From: JAGNZR01 sp051659505
GTDB taxonomy: Bacteria > Fusobacteriota > Fusobacteriia > Fusobacteriales > Fusobacteriaceae
DNA length: 64,000 nt
Assembly: GCA_051659505.1 (NCBI GenBank)
Contig: JBOFOQ010000027.1
Coordinates: 62,001-126,000, forward strand
Reading direction: 5' to 3'
Notes under the pieces: generated by a model
The model's database searches: none
What the model saw: the letters and a program-made list of their open reading frames with translations, nothing else
Told to the model about the DNA's origin: nothing
Part shown: positions 43,012 through 50,940 of the stretch, piece by piece
Position numbering within the stretch: position 1 is the stretch's first letter
How the letters are laid out: every line of letters starts with the position of its first letter
Made by a program: the position numbers and the translations under genes

Positions 43012-44328
43012 ATGAACTTAGCATCTGTTTCAATAGACAATTGGAAAACTATTAAATATTCAAATTTAAACTTAGATAATATGTTAGTATTAATAGGACA
43101 AAATAATTCTGGAAAATCTGTTTTACTTTCTGCTATTAGCTATCTAATAAAACCTGTTGAATTTAAAAATGAATTTTCTAAAAACAGTAAATTACCCACT
43201 AGGATAAGTGGTGTTTTTCTTGAGGGAAATAAGAATAAAATAACATTAAGTATAACTAAACTACCTAATAATGAATCGCTTATTTATAGAATATTAACAG
43301 AAAAAGAAGATAGAGCTATTAGTTTAGAAGAATATATGGAAATAATGAGTAAAGTAACTGTTGTATATATTCCTTCCTATGATAATATAAATTCAGAAGA
43401 AATTACTATTTTTATAAAAAAATTATTGGATTCGTTAAATTTAAATGAAGTAGAACAAGGTTTTTATAAAAAGCTAATAATACAAAAATATGAATCACTA
43501 ATGAGTGATTATTTAAATAAATCTCTATATAGAAATATTTTATTTGAGTCATTTAAATTTTTTCTAGAAATAATATTACAAAAAAACATTAAAAGTTTAA
43601 ATAATTTTTTTATATTCTTTGAGCATCCTGAGATGTATCTTCATCCTCAAGCAGAAAGAGAACTATTTGATATATTAATAAAAATTTCAAATCTAGGTGC
43701 ATTTGTTGTTATAGAAACCCACTCTAGTCGATTTATAGGACTTAAGCAATATTCAGGGATTTGTATTGCTAGATTAAAATATGGTGAAAGTAGATTTTTT
43801 CAGTTTAGAGGAGAGTTATTTTCAGGAGATGAAATTAAAAATTTTAATATGAACTATTGGATAAATACAGATAGAGGAGAGTTATTTTTTGCTAAAAAAG
43901 TAATTTTAGTAGAGGGTCAAACAGATAAAATTGTAATATCTTATTTAGGAAAGCTTTTAAATATTTTTAAATATGAATATACAATTGTAGAGTGCGGAAG
44001 TAAGAGCTTAATTCCACAATTTTCTAAATTATTAAATAGCTATGAAATTCCTTATGTAGCAGTATATGATAAAGATAATCACTTTTGGCGTTCAGAGATA
44101 GAACTTTTTAATTCAAACTGTAAAAATAAACTTATTCATTCTTCTATAAACAAAAAAATTGGAAAATGGATAGAATTTGAAAATGATATTGAAGAGGAAC
44201 TTCAAGGAGAGCAAAGAGAAAGAAAGCATTATAGAAATAAGCCCTTTAACGCACTGAAAATGGTTATGGATAAACAATTTAAAATTCCTATAACTGTAAA
44301 AAATAAAATAAAAGAAATTTTTTTATAA
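43012..44328 (+). CDS. OLD-family ATPase/TOPRIM protein
   Basis: 438 residues, shorter than typical OLD proteins. The ABC-type ATPase has Walker A LIGQNNSGKSVLL (28-39) and Walker B-like FFIFFEHPEMYLHPQ (about 200-214) with the IETHSS switch. The ABC signature normally between them is not clear. A TOPRIM domain follows: KKVILVEGQTDKIVIS (about 295-309) and YVAVYDKDNHF. OLD nucleases act in phage defence, sometimes with a GajB helicase, which is not adjacent here. ATG 43012 follows GGAGG. A solitary defence-type gene; function inferred. Confidence 0.85.
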   Translation: MNLASVSIDNWKTIKYSNLNLDNMLVLIGQNNSGKSVLLSAISYLIKPVEFKNEFSKNSKLPTRISGVFLEGNKNKITLSITKLPNNESLIYRILTEKEDRAISLEEYMEIMSKVTVVYIPSYDNINSEEITIFIKKLLDSLNLNEVEQGFYKKLIIQKYESLMSDYLNKSLYRNILFESFKFFLEIILQKNIKSLNNFFIFFEHPEMYLHPQAERELFDILIKISNLGAFVVIETHSSRFIGLKQYSGICIARLKYGESRFFQFRGELFSGDEIKNFNMNYWINTDRGELFFAKKVILVEGQTDKIVISYLGKLLNIFKYEYTIVECGSKSLIPQFSKLLNSYEIPYVAVYDKDNHFWRSEIELFNSNCKNKLIHSSINKKIGKWIEFENDIEEELQGEQRERKHYRNKPFNALKMVMDKQFKIPITVKNKIKEIFL

Positions 44329-44386
44329 AATTAAAAATAATAGAGAGAGTATTCTAGATTGTCTTGTAAGTTTCAGGAGGGGAAAT

Positions 44387-45046
44387 ATGGAAAAAAATAT
44401 AAGGAAAATATTTTTAATAATTGGTTTTATATTAATGACGATATCTAGCATGAGTAATGGATACAATGCCAGTTATTTATATAATAAAATGTCTCTAAAT
44501 GGGAAGATAAGTTATGATATTTTTGAAAAAGCGTTAGTGGGAAGAAGTAAAATATCAGGACTTAAAAATGAGAATATGATGGTTATCATTGACTATACTA
44601 AGCTTTCTGATGAAAAAAGATTTTATGTTTTAGATCTTAAAAATGAAAAGATTCTTTATGAAACACTAGTTGCTCACGGAAAGAATAGTGGTAAAAAATT
44701 AGCTGTAAAATTTTCAGATATACCTAATTCTTATCAAAGTTCATTAGGATTTTTTGTTACTCAAAACACTTATATAGGAGAGTTTGGTTATTCTTTAAGG
44801 ATTTCAGGCTTAGAAAAAGGAATAAATTCAAACTCAAAAGAACGAAATATAGTAATCCACGGTGATAAAAATGTAAATGAAGATTTTGTTAAAACTCATA
44901 TGTTTTTAGCTAGAACTTTAGGTTGTCCTGCGATACCACTAGATGAAAGTAAAGAAATAATATCAAAAATAAAAGATGGTACATTAATTTTTATAATTGG
45001 AAACGATGAAAACTATTTAAAGAAAAGTACTCTAATAAAAAGTTGA
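44387..45046 (+). CDS. Secreted L,D-transpeptidase-like protein (YkuD_2 family)
   Basis: 219 residues. N-terminal hydrophobic signal (IFLIIGFILMTISSMSN). The region NIVIHGDKN (His about 164) and MFLARTLGCPAIPLDES (Cys about 186) matches the His/Cys catalytic pair of the murein L,D-transpeptidase catalytic-domain family. Likely periplasmic peptidoglycan cross-linking or modification. AGGAGG precedes ATG 44387. Separate from its neighbours in strand and theme. Confidence 0.85.
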   Translation: MEKNIRKIFLIIGFILMTISSMSNGYNASYLYNKMSLNGKISYDIFEKALVGRSKISGLKNENMMVIIDYTKLSDEKRFYVLDLKNEKILYETLVAHGKNSGKKLAVKFSDIPNSYQSSLGFFVTQNTYIGEFGYSLRISGLEKGINSNSKERNIVIHGDKNVNEDFVKTHMFLARTLGCPAIPLDESKEIISKIKDGTLIFIIGNDENYLKKSTLIKS

Positions 45047-45097
45047 TTTTCTAAAAATGAAGGTTAAAAACGAACTACAAAATAAAAGCAAACTATA

Positions 45098-45140
45098 AAA
45101 TAAAAACAAATGAGAATGAAAACTCATTTGTTTTTATTTT
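45098..45140. terminator. Bidirectional terminator between the transpeptidase-like and MORN genes
   Basis: AAAACAAATGAG (45103-45114) pairs with CTCATTTGTTTT (45123-45134) with A and T runs on the two sides; it serves the converging genes. Confidence 0.85.
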
Positions 45141-45631
45141 ATAGAAATTATATTTAAAAGTTCATTATTTACAAAAATACCAACTACTATAGGGTGACCT
45201 TTTTTTGAAAAAGCAACTAATTTACCATCTCTAATCCCTTTTTTAAAAGTAATAGTAACAAGTAAAAGACTATTTTCATCATAGAAACTCCATTCTCCAT
45301 CTTGTAAGAAGTTTTTAACATATCCACTACTAATAAGAGTTCCATCTTCTGAGAAAGTTTTTATTGAAAATAAATTATCTCCATTTATATAAGTTCTTTC
45401 TTCTCTTAGATTACCATTTTCATCATAAAAATACCAAAAACCAAATTTGACCCCATCAGTGATAGAACCTTTTATACTAATTTTCCCATTACTATAATGC
45501 TCTACATACTCTTTAACATTTCCAGTTGTAGAAGTGCTATTTTTTTCTTGAATAGAATTAGATATTTGACTTTTAGCAGAAAAATTAATTACTGAAAAAA
45601 GTAAAGTAAAAAATAAAATGCTTTTTATCAT
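45134..45631 (-). CDS. Secreted MORN-repeat (YwqK-like) protein
   Basis: 165 residues with a signal peptide (KSILFFTLLFSVINFSAKS). The mature part has about four MORN-type repeats, such as EHYSNGKISIKGSI..GVKFGFWYFYDENGNLREERTY and LQDGEWSFYDENSLL. YwqK-like proteins are structural beta-hairpin repeats; one was named an antitoxin in Bacillus, but there is no toxin gene nearby. Likely periplasmic or surface-located; role unknown. Confidence 0.8.
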   Translation of the reverse strand: MIKSILFFTLLFSVINFSAKSQISNSIQEKNSTSTTGNVKEYVEHYSNGKISIKGSITDGVKFGFWYFYDENGNLREERTYINGDNLFSIKTFSEDGTLISSGYVKNFLQDGEWSFYDENSLLLVTITFKKGIRDGKLVAFSKKGHPIVVGIFVNNELLNIISIK

Positions 45632-45726
45632 AGTTGCTCCTTAATTTATTGTTATTTAATATTCTACATCATAATGGGTATATATATCAAGATAAAAATA
45701 AAAAAAGTAATAAAAATAAAAATAAA

Positions 45727-45756
45727 TTGACAATGTGGCTAATAAAAAAGTATAAT
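45727..45756 (+). promoter_or_regulatory. Promoter of fabG
   Basis: TTGACA (45727-45732), 18-bp spacing and TATAAT (45751-45756), 40 nt before the fabG start. Confidence 0.8.
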
Positions 45757-45796
45757 TAATACATAGTTAGATACCAAAGAAATGGAGGGGTCAATA

Positions 45797-46522
45797 ATGA
45801 AAAGAGTTGAAGGAAAGATTGCCTTAGTAACAGGAAGCGCTAGAGGAATAGGGCGTGCTGTAGTTGAAAGACTTGCAGAGGAAGGAGCAACACTTGTTAT
45901 CTCTTGTGATATGGGAGAAGCTACTTATGAGCAAAAGAATGTAAGACATGAGATACTTAATGTAACTGATAGAGAAGCTGTAGCTAGTTTAGTAGCTAAA
46001 ATTGAAGCAGAATTTGGAAGAATAGATATACTGGTAAATAATGCAGGGATAACAAAAGACGCCTTGTTAGTAAGAATGAAAGAAGATCAGTGGGATGATG
46101 TAATCAATGTAAATTTAAAGGGTGTATTTAACATAACTCAAGCAGTTGCTCCATTAATGACAAAAAATAAAGTAGGTTCAATTATAACTTTATCTTCTGT
46201 TGTAGGTTTATATGGAAATGTAGGACAAACTAACTACGCAGCTACAAAAGGCGGAGTTATAACAATGACAAAAACTTGGGCAAAAGAATTAGCAAGAAAA
46301 GGTGCACAAATTAGAGCGAACTGTGTAGCACCAGGATTTATAATAACACCTATGACAGTTGATTTACCAGAAAAAGTAATTGAAGGAATGAAAGAAAAAA
46401 CTCCATTAGGAAGAATGGGAGAGCCTCAAGATATAGCTAATGCTGTTTTATTTTTAGCATCTGAAGAATCTTCTTTTATAACAGGTCAAGTACTTGCAGT
46501 AACTGGTGGACTAGTAATGTAA
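45797..46522 (+). CDS. fabG: 3-oxoacyl-[acyl-carrier-protein] reductase FabG
   Basis: NADPH-dependent ketoacyl reductase of fatty acid synthesis, 241 residues. Nucleotide motif TGSARGIG (12-19), NNAG, the catalytic Ser in TLSSVVG, YAATKGG (Tyr/Lys) and a normal C terminus FITGQVLAVTGGL. I start at ATG 45797 because GGAGGGG lies 7 nt before it; an upstream ATG at 45782 overlaps that site. Stands apart from a fatty acid cluster in this window, with its own promoter and terminator. Confidence 0.93.
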   Translation: MKRVEGKIALVTGSARGIGRAVVERLAEEGATLVISCDMGEATYEQKNVRHEILNVTDREAVASLVAKIEAEFGRIDILVNNAGITKDALLVRMKEDQWDDVINVNLKGVFNITQAVAPLMTKNKVGSIITLSSVVGLYGNVGQTNYAATKGGVITMTKTWAKELARKGAQIRANCVAPGFIITPMTVDLPEKVIEGMKEKTPLGRMGEPQDIANAVLFLASEESSFITGQVLAVTGGLVM

Positions 46523-46532
46523 ATTTAATTTA

Positions 46533-46570
46533 AAAAAAACCTTCAAGATAAAACTTGAAGGTTTTTATTT
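46533..46570. terminator. Bidirectional terminator between fabG and the decarboxylase-arginase gene
   Basis: AAAAACCTTCAAG (46535-46547) pairs with CTTGAAGGTTTTT (46554-46566) around a short loop. Confidence 0.9.
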
Positions 46571-48918
46571 TAGTTTGGATTTAAAACAAAATTAGTTAAC
46601 TCATTAACAAATTCAGCAGTTTTTCCATTTTTATCATTGACAGGATTAAATTCAACTATATCTACTGATGTTATAGAGTAATTTTTAAATAAAAATCTAA
46701 AAGTTGTGAATACTTCATCAGGAGTGAATCCGCTTCTTACAGGAGTACTAACAGCAGGAGCAAATTCAGGATCAACAGAATCAACATCAAAACTAATATG
46801 AAGATTATCTATATGTAAAAATTCTTTTATCTCTTCAAGAACAATATCTAGTCCTTTGTGAATAATCTCATCATAAGAGATACACTTAATACCAAGCTCG
46901 TCAATAAGTTCTCTTTCTTTATAGTCTAAATCTCTAGCACCAATAATAACAACATTTTTACTATCTATTTTAGAACCTTCATAAAAACAATTTACAAGGT
47001 CTCTATCTCCGTAACCTTGAAGAAGAGCAAGAGGCATACCGTGAATGTTTCCAGACATAGTAATTTCATCTGTATTCATATCACCATGTGCATCTATCCA
47101 TATAAGACCAATTTCTTTTTCAAGAGAAACACCAGCAACAGAACCTAGTGAAATAGAATGATCTCCACCTATAGTTATAGGTCTATAACCATCTCTTACA
47201 GCTTCATTGACCTGCATTGCAAGTTTTTCACAAGTGTGTAAAATAGTATTTTTATATTTTAAATTCCAATCATTAAAATTTTCTTTTTGTTTTTCAATAG
47301 AAATAATAGTCATCTCATCAAAAGTATCAGGATAAAATTCTTCTAAAACTTCAGGTCCAAATTCAATACCAGCTTTATTAGCACCTAAATTCATAGGAAC
47401 TCCAAATAAGATATTTTTCATTTTTTCAGTATAAATATAAACTGCATCTTCCTCTTCAATAACATTAATATTAACTAAATCAGGGTCTTCCATTCCTTGA
47501 ATATGAAGCTTTGCATTTTTTAAATCTCTAATATAGTCAATTGTTTCTCTAGTTATTCTCTCACCAGGAACAATAATTGGAATACCAGGTGGATAAGCCA
47601 TAATCATTTCCCCTGAAATTTTACCTTCACTATCTTCGAATAAAACGGTATTTTTATCAGAGTAAAAAGCCTCTCTAGGAATTTGAACTAATTCAGGAAT
47701 AGCTGGAATTCTTAAAAGCTCACGATTTATCTTTTGTTCTTTACCATAAAATCTTAAACTTATATTTTTAAGAGCTGTTAAAAGAATTTCAATACTTTCC
47801 TCAGTGTCACCAAGAGTTACAAGTCCAAGAACATTATAGAAATCAGAAAGTTCAACTTGAATATTGTAATCATCTATAAGTAATGTTTCTAATTCAAATC
47901 CAGTAATTCCAATTTGCTTTGCAGTAACAGTTAACTTTGTTGGGTCAAAAGAGAATATTCCCTCTTTCCCTATAATTTCATTTCCAAAAGAGTGGAAACC
48001 AGGGATTCTATTTATTTCATTTCTTGCATAGTTAGCAAGTTTAATAACCTTATCAAGTATATCTTTTCCTTCCATAGCCATTTGTCTTCTTGCACAGTCA
48101 AGAGAAGCCATTAAAGGATATGATGGAGATGTAGTATGAAGTAAACTTAGTATTTGCTGAACACGTGACACTTCAATTCTATCTGAATTAACATGAAGAA
48201 CAGACATCTGAGTTAATGCACCTAAAATTTTATGAGTACTCTGGGCACACATATCAGCACCAGCTTCTATAGCAGAAATAGGTAAGTCATCATGGAAGTG
48301 TAAATGTGGTCCATGTGCTTCATCAACAATTAAAGGTATATCGTATGAATGAACAATATCTGCAATCTTTTTTAAATCAGTAGCTATTCCATAGTATGTT
48401 GGATTTATTAATAAAACAGCTTTTATATCAGGGTGTTGTTTTAGCATAGTTTCCACAGTTTGTGGTTTTACTCCATGAGCTATTCCTAAATTTTCATCAA
48501 TTTCAGGGTTCATATATACAGGATCAGCTCCACTTAAAATAATTCCAGCAGAAACAGATTTATGAACATTTCTAGGAACAAGAATTTTCTCTCCAGATTT
48601 AACAACAGTCATAATCATAGTCTGAATTGCTCCTGATGTACCATTTACAGCAAAGAAACTTTTTTTAACTCCATAAGCATCTGCAAGAAGTTCTTGTGCT
48701 TCTTTTATGCAACTTTTAGGTTGATGGAGCCCATCTACCATTTTAAAAATAGTGACATCTATATCAAAAATTCCATTTCCAATAAAATCATGAAATTCTT
48801 TATCTACGCCCTTTCCTCTTTTGTGTCCTGGAACATGGAACGGGGTGATATTTCTACCTACATAGATATCTTTTAAAGTTGAAAAAATAGGTGTTTTTTG
48901 TTGATTAAGCTTTGACAT
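46570..48918 (-). CDS. Fusion of Orn/Lys/Arg decarboxylase and arginase-type ureohydrolase
   Basis: 782 residues in one open frame. Residues 1 to about 495 are a fold-I PLP decarboxylase: FHVPGHKRG, NGTSGAIQT, VDEAHGPHL, PLP Lys230 in AQSTHKILGALTQ, and a C-terminal PGERITRE segment. Residues about 500-782 are an intact ureohydrolase: GGDHSIS (His587), WIDAHGDMN (Asp609, His611, Asp613), SGNIHGMPLAL and SFDVDSVDP (Asp711, Asp713). The DAHGDMN..SGNxHGMPL form favours arginase over agmatinase. Combined, arginine could go through ornithine to putrescine plus urea and CO2; arginine-agmatine-putrescine is the alternative. AGGAGG precedes its ATG. Confidence 0.9.
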   Translation of the reverse strand: MSKLNQQKTPIFSTLKDIYVGRNITPFHVPGHKRGKGVDKEFHDFIGNGIFDIDVTIFKMVDGLHQPKSCIKEAQELLADAYGVKKSFFAVNGTSGAIQTMIMTVVKSGEKILVPRNVHKSVSAGIILSGADPVYMNPEIDENLGIAHGVKPQTVETMLKQHPDIKAVLLINPTYYGIATDLKKIADIVHSYDIPLIVDEAHGPHLHFHDDLPISAIEAGADMCAQSTHKILGALTQMSVLHVNSDRIEVSRVQQILSLLHTTSPSYPLMASLDCARRQMAMEGKDILDKVIKLANYARNEINRIPGFHSFGNEIIGKEGIFSFDPTKLTVTAKQIGITGFELETLLIDDYNIQVELSDFYNVLGLVTLGDTEESIEILLTALKNISLRFYGKEQKINRELLRIPAIPELVQIPREAFYSDKNTVLFEDSEGKISGEMIMAYPPGIPIIVPGERITRETIDYIRDLKNAKLHIQGMEDPDLVNINVIEEEDAVYIYTEKMKNILFGVPMNLGANKAGIEFGPEVLEEFYPDTFDEMTIISIEKQKENFNDWNLKYKNTILHTCEKLAMQVNEAVRDGYRPITIGGDHSISLGSVAGVSLEKEIGLIWIDAHGDMNTDEITMSGNIHGMPLALLQGYGDRDLVNCFYEGSKIDSKNVVIIGARDLDYKERELIDELGIKCISYDEIIHKGLDIVLEEIKEFLHIDNLHISFDVDSVDPEFAPAVSTPVRSGFTPDEVFTTFRFLFKNYSITSVDIVEFNPVNDKNGKTAEFVNELTNFVLNPN

Positions 48919-49073
48919 TTTACCTCCTTAGTTTACTCCTAAAAATTATAATTAATTTATATAGAGTAGTTTTTTATAAAAAATTGTATTTTTTTAAAAA
49001 TAAATACTCTGAATTATAGTTCCTTTTAGATATTTAGTCAATAAAAAAATAAAAATAAAATTTAAGTTCTAAT

Positions 49074-49102
49074 TTGAAGTTTATATTAAAATATGCTATG
49101 AT
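49074..49102 (+). promoter_or_regulatory. Promoter of slyD
   Basis: TTGAAG (49074-49079), 17-bp spacing and TATGAT (49097-49102), with a TGC extension before the -10; 60 nt before the slyD start. Confidence 0.7.
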
Positions 49103-49161
49103 GTATGAGTACGTTAATAGGGGATAAAAAATTATATTAAAAATAAATAAGAGGTGGAAAA

Positions 49162-49653
49162 ATGAGAATTGAAGAGAACAAAGTTGTAACGTTAGATTTT
49201 AAAGTTTATGACGTAGAAACAAAGGAAATATTAGAGGACACAGCAGAGTTAGGACCTTTCTTTTATATTCATGGGATAGGGGCTTTTATACCTAAAATTG
49301 AAGAAGAGTTAGAAGGAAAAGAAAAAGGATATTTAGGAACTTTAGAATTATCACCAGAAGAGGGATACGGAGAATATGATCCTGAACTTTTAGACGAAAT
49401 GTCTAAAGCTGACTTTGTTGAATTTGATGACATATATGAAGGTATGGAATTTATGGCAGATATGGATGATGATAGTGAGCAAAATTATGTAATAAAAGAG
49501 ATAGAAGATGATAAAGTTATAGTAGACGGGAATCATCCTTTCTCAGGTAAAAATTTAAGATTTGAACTTACTGTTACAGATGTAAGAGATGCAACTGATG
49601 CTGAATTAGAGCATGGACATGCTCATTTTCATGGATTTGAGGATCACGAATAA
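49162..49653 (+). CDS. slyD: FKBP-type peptidyl-prolyl isomerase SlyD
   Basis: 163 residues: FKBP fold split by an IF (insert-in-flap) chaperone domain. VVTLDFKVYDVETKE, GPFFYIHGIGAFIPKIEEELEGKEKG and LSPEEGYGEYDPELL mark the family; the end has the metal-binding His tail (HGHAHFHGFEDH). Cytoplasmic folding and nickel handling. Separate promoter; no operon partners. Confidence 0.95.
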   Translation: MRIEENKVVTLDFKVYDVETKEILEDTAELGPFFYIHGIGAFIPKIEEELEGKEKGYLGTLELSPEEGYGEYDPELLDEMSKADFVEFDDIYEGMEFMADMDDDSEQNYVIKEIEDDKVIVDGNHPFSGKNLRFELTVTDVRDATDAELEHGHAHFHGFEDHE

Positions 49654-49679
49654 GATTTAAAATATATAGTTGATAAAAT

Positions 49680-49728
49680 GATGGGTATTATTATATACAA
49701 TAATATTCATCTCTATATTAATTTTTTA
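49680..49728 (+). terminator. Hairpin after slyD
   Basis: GATGGGTATTATT pairs imperfectly with AATAATATTCATC (49681-49713), but only a weak T-rich tail follows. May be a terminator or a leader structure before rpiB. Confidence 0.4.
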
Positions 49729-49747
49729 AACATGTGCAGGAGGAAAA

Positions 49748-50188
49748 ATGAAAATTGGATTAGGAGCAGATCACGGTGGTTTTATGCTAAAGAATACTAT
49801 AAAAAAATACTTAGAAAATAAGGGGTATGAGGTAGTAGATTTTGGTACAAATTCAATGGATTCAGTAGATTATCCAAATTATGCAAAATTACTGGGGAAA
49901 GCTGTTGTTCAAAATAGTGTAACTTATGGAATTTTAGTTTGTGGAACAGGAGTAGGAATGTCAATAGCAGCAAACAAAATTAAAGGGATAAGATGTGCTC
50001 TTTGCACAAATACAACAATGACTAGACTAACTAGAGAACACAATGATGCGAATATTTTAGCTTTAGGTGGAAGAATTGTAGGAGACATATTAGCACTAGA
50101 GATGGTTGATGTATTTATAAACACTAAATTTGACGGAGGAAGACATTCTAAAAGAATTGGAATGTTAGACTGTGCAGGTGATAAATAG
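49748..50188 (+). CDS. rpiB: Ribose-5-phosphate isomerase B
   Basis: 146 residues; interconverts ribose-5-phosphate and ribulose-5-phosphate. KIGLGADHGGFMLKN at the N terminus and the active-site Cys in VCGTGVGMSIAANK (about 66-78) are typical, with the NDANILALGGRIVG motif. AGGAGG precedes ATG 49748. Followed by the HIT gene 2 nt downstream. Confidence 0.96.
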   Translation: MKIGLGADHGGFMLKNTIKKYLENKGYEVVDFGTNSMDSVDYPNYAKLLGKAVVQNSVTYGILVCGTGVGMSIAANKIKGIRCALCTNTTMTRLTREHNDANILALGGRIVGDILALEMVDVFINTKFDGGRHSKRIGMLDCAGDK

Positions 50189-50189
50189 T

Positions 50190-50531
50190 ATGCCGACAAT
50201 ATTTACTCGTATTATAAATAGAGAAATTCCTGCTGAAATTATTTATGAAAATGAGAATATTATAATTATAAAAGATATTAATCCAGTAGCTAAAATTCAT
50301 CTTTTAGTAATACCTAAAAAAGAAATACCAACATTAAATGATATTTCAGAAGAAAATAAATATTTAATGGGAGAAATATTTTTAAGTATAGGGGAGATAG
50401 CTAAGGAATTAAAAATAGACAAAGATGGGTATAGAGTTATAGCTAACTGTAACACTTATGGAGGACAAGAAGTTTTTCATATACATTTTCATCTTCTTGC
50501 AGGTGAAGTTATAGGACCAATGAAGAATTAA
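50190..50531 (+). CDS. HIT-family (HinT-like) nucleotide hydrolase
   Basis: 113 residues. PTIFTRIINREIPAEIIYE opens the protein and the histidine triad FHIHFHLLAG (about 99-108) closes it. HinT proteins hydrolyse nucleotide phosphoramidates; here the exact substrate is unknown. The start is ATG 50190, 1 nt after the rpiB stop, so it is likely coupled to rpiB. Followed by a terminator at 50600. Confidence 0.92.
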   Translation: MPTIFTRIINREIPAEIIYENENIIIIKDINPVAKIHLLVIPKKEIPTLNDISEENKYLMGEIFLSIGEIAKELKIDKDGYRVIANCNTYGGQEVFHIHFHLLAGEVIGPMKN

Positions 50532-50593
50532 ATATGAAATTATAGGCAAAAAATTCTAGCACATAATTATATTAAAAAAACTAATAAAAGTAA

Positions 50594-50664
50594 TAAAAAA
50601 AATCCCTCTACTATAAAATGTAGAAGGATTTTTTTTTAAAGCTTTGTTTCTATATATTTTAATT
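50594..50664. repeat. Copy A of the adhE-flanking repeat (terminator plus ald 3' remnant)
   Basis: Closely matches 53565-53634: the shared part is a hairpin (AATCC-CTCTAC with GTAGAAGGATT), a T run (9 here, 8 there), and AAAGCTTTG followed by TTCT-TATATTTTAATT. Read on the minus strand, that last part is LKYIETKL-stop, a degraded match to the ald end LKYTEAKL-stop. It lies in the 409-bp gap between the HIT gene and adhE. Confidence 0.85.
50600..50639 (+). terminator. Terminator after the HIT gene
   Basis: AATCCCTCTAC (50601-50611) pairs with GTAGAAGGATT (50620-50630) with two mismatched positions, then TTTTTTT. The rest of the 409-bp gap (50532-50940) is AT-rich and holds the ald remnant and the adhE promoter. 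Confidence 0.8.
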
Positions 50665-50857
50665 ATATTATATTTTATTTATAATAATTATTTTTGAGAA
50701 ATTATTTATCAAAATTTAAGAGATATAATAAAATTAGTTTTTCAAAAAGTGTATTGAAAAAAGGAAAAAAAGTAAAATAAAAATAAAAATAAAAAAAAAC
50801 CATATTTTCAGGTTAAAAAATGCTCTGTAAATAATAGAAAGTTAACCGTTCATAAAA

Positions 50858-50886
50858 TTGACGTTCTAAATTTCTTATAGTAATAT
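50858..50886 (+). promoter_or_regulatory. Promoter of adhE
   Basis: TTGACG (50858-50863), 17-bp spacing and TAATAT (50881-50886), 55 nt before the start codon. No clear Rex-type operator is seen next to it. Confidence 0.65.
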
Positions 50887-50940
50887 GATAAAAGAAACTT
50901 AATTAATATAATAAGTTTATAATTTTATGCGGAGGGAAAT

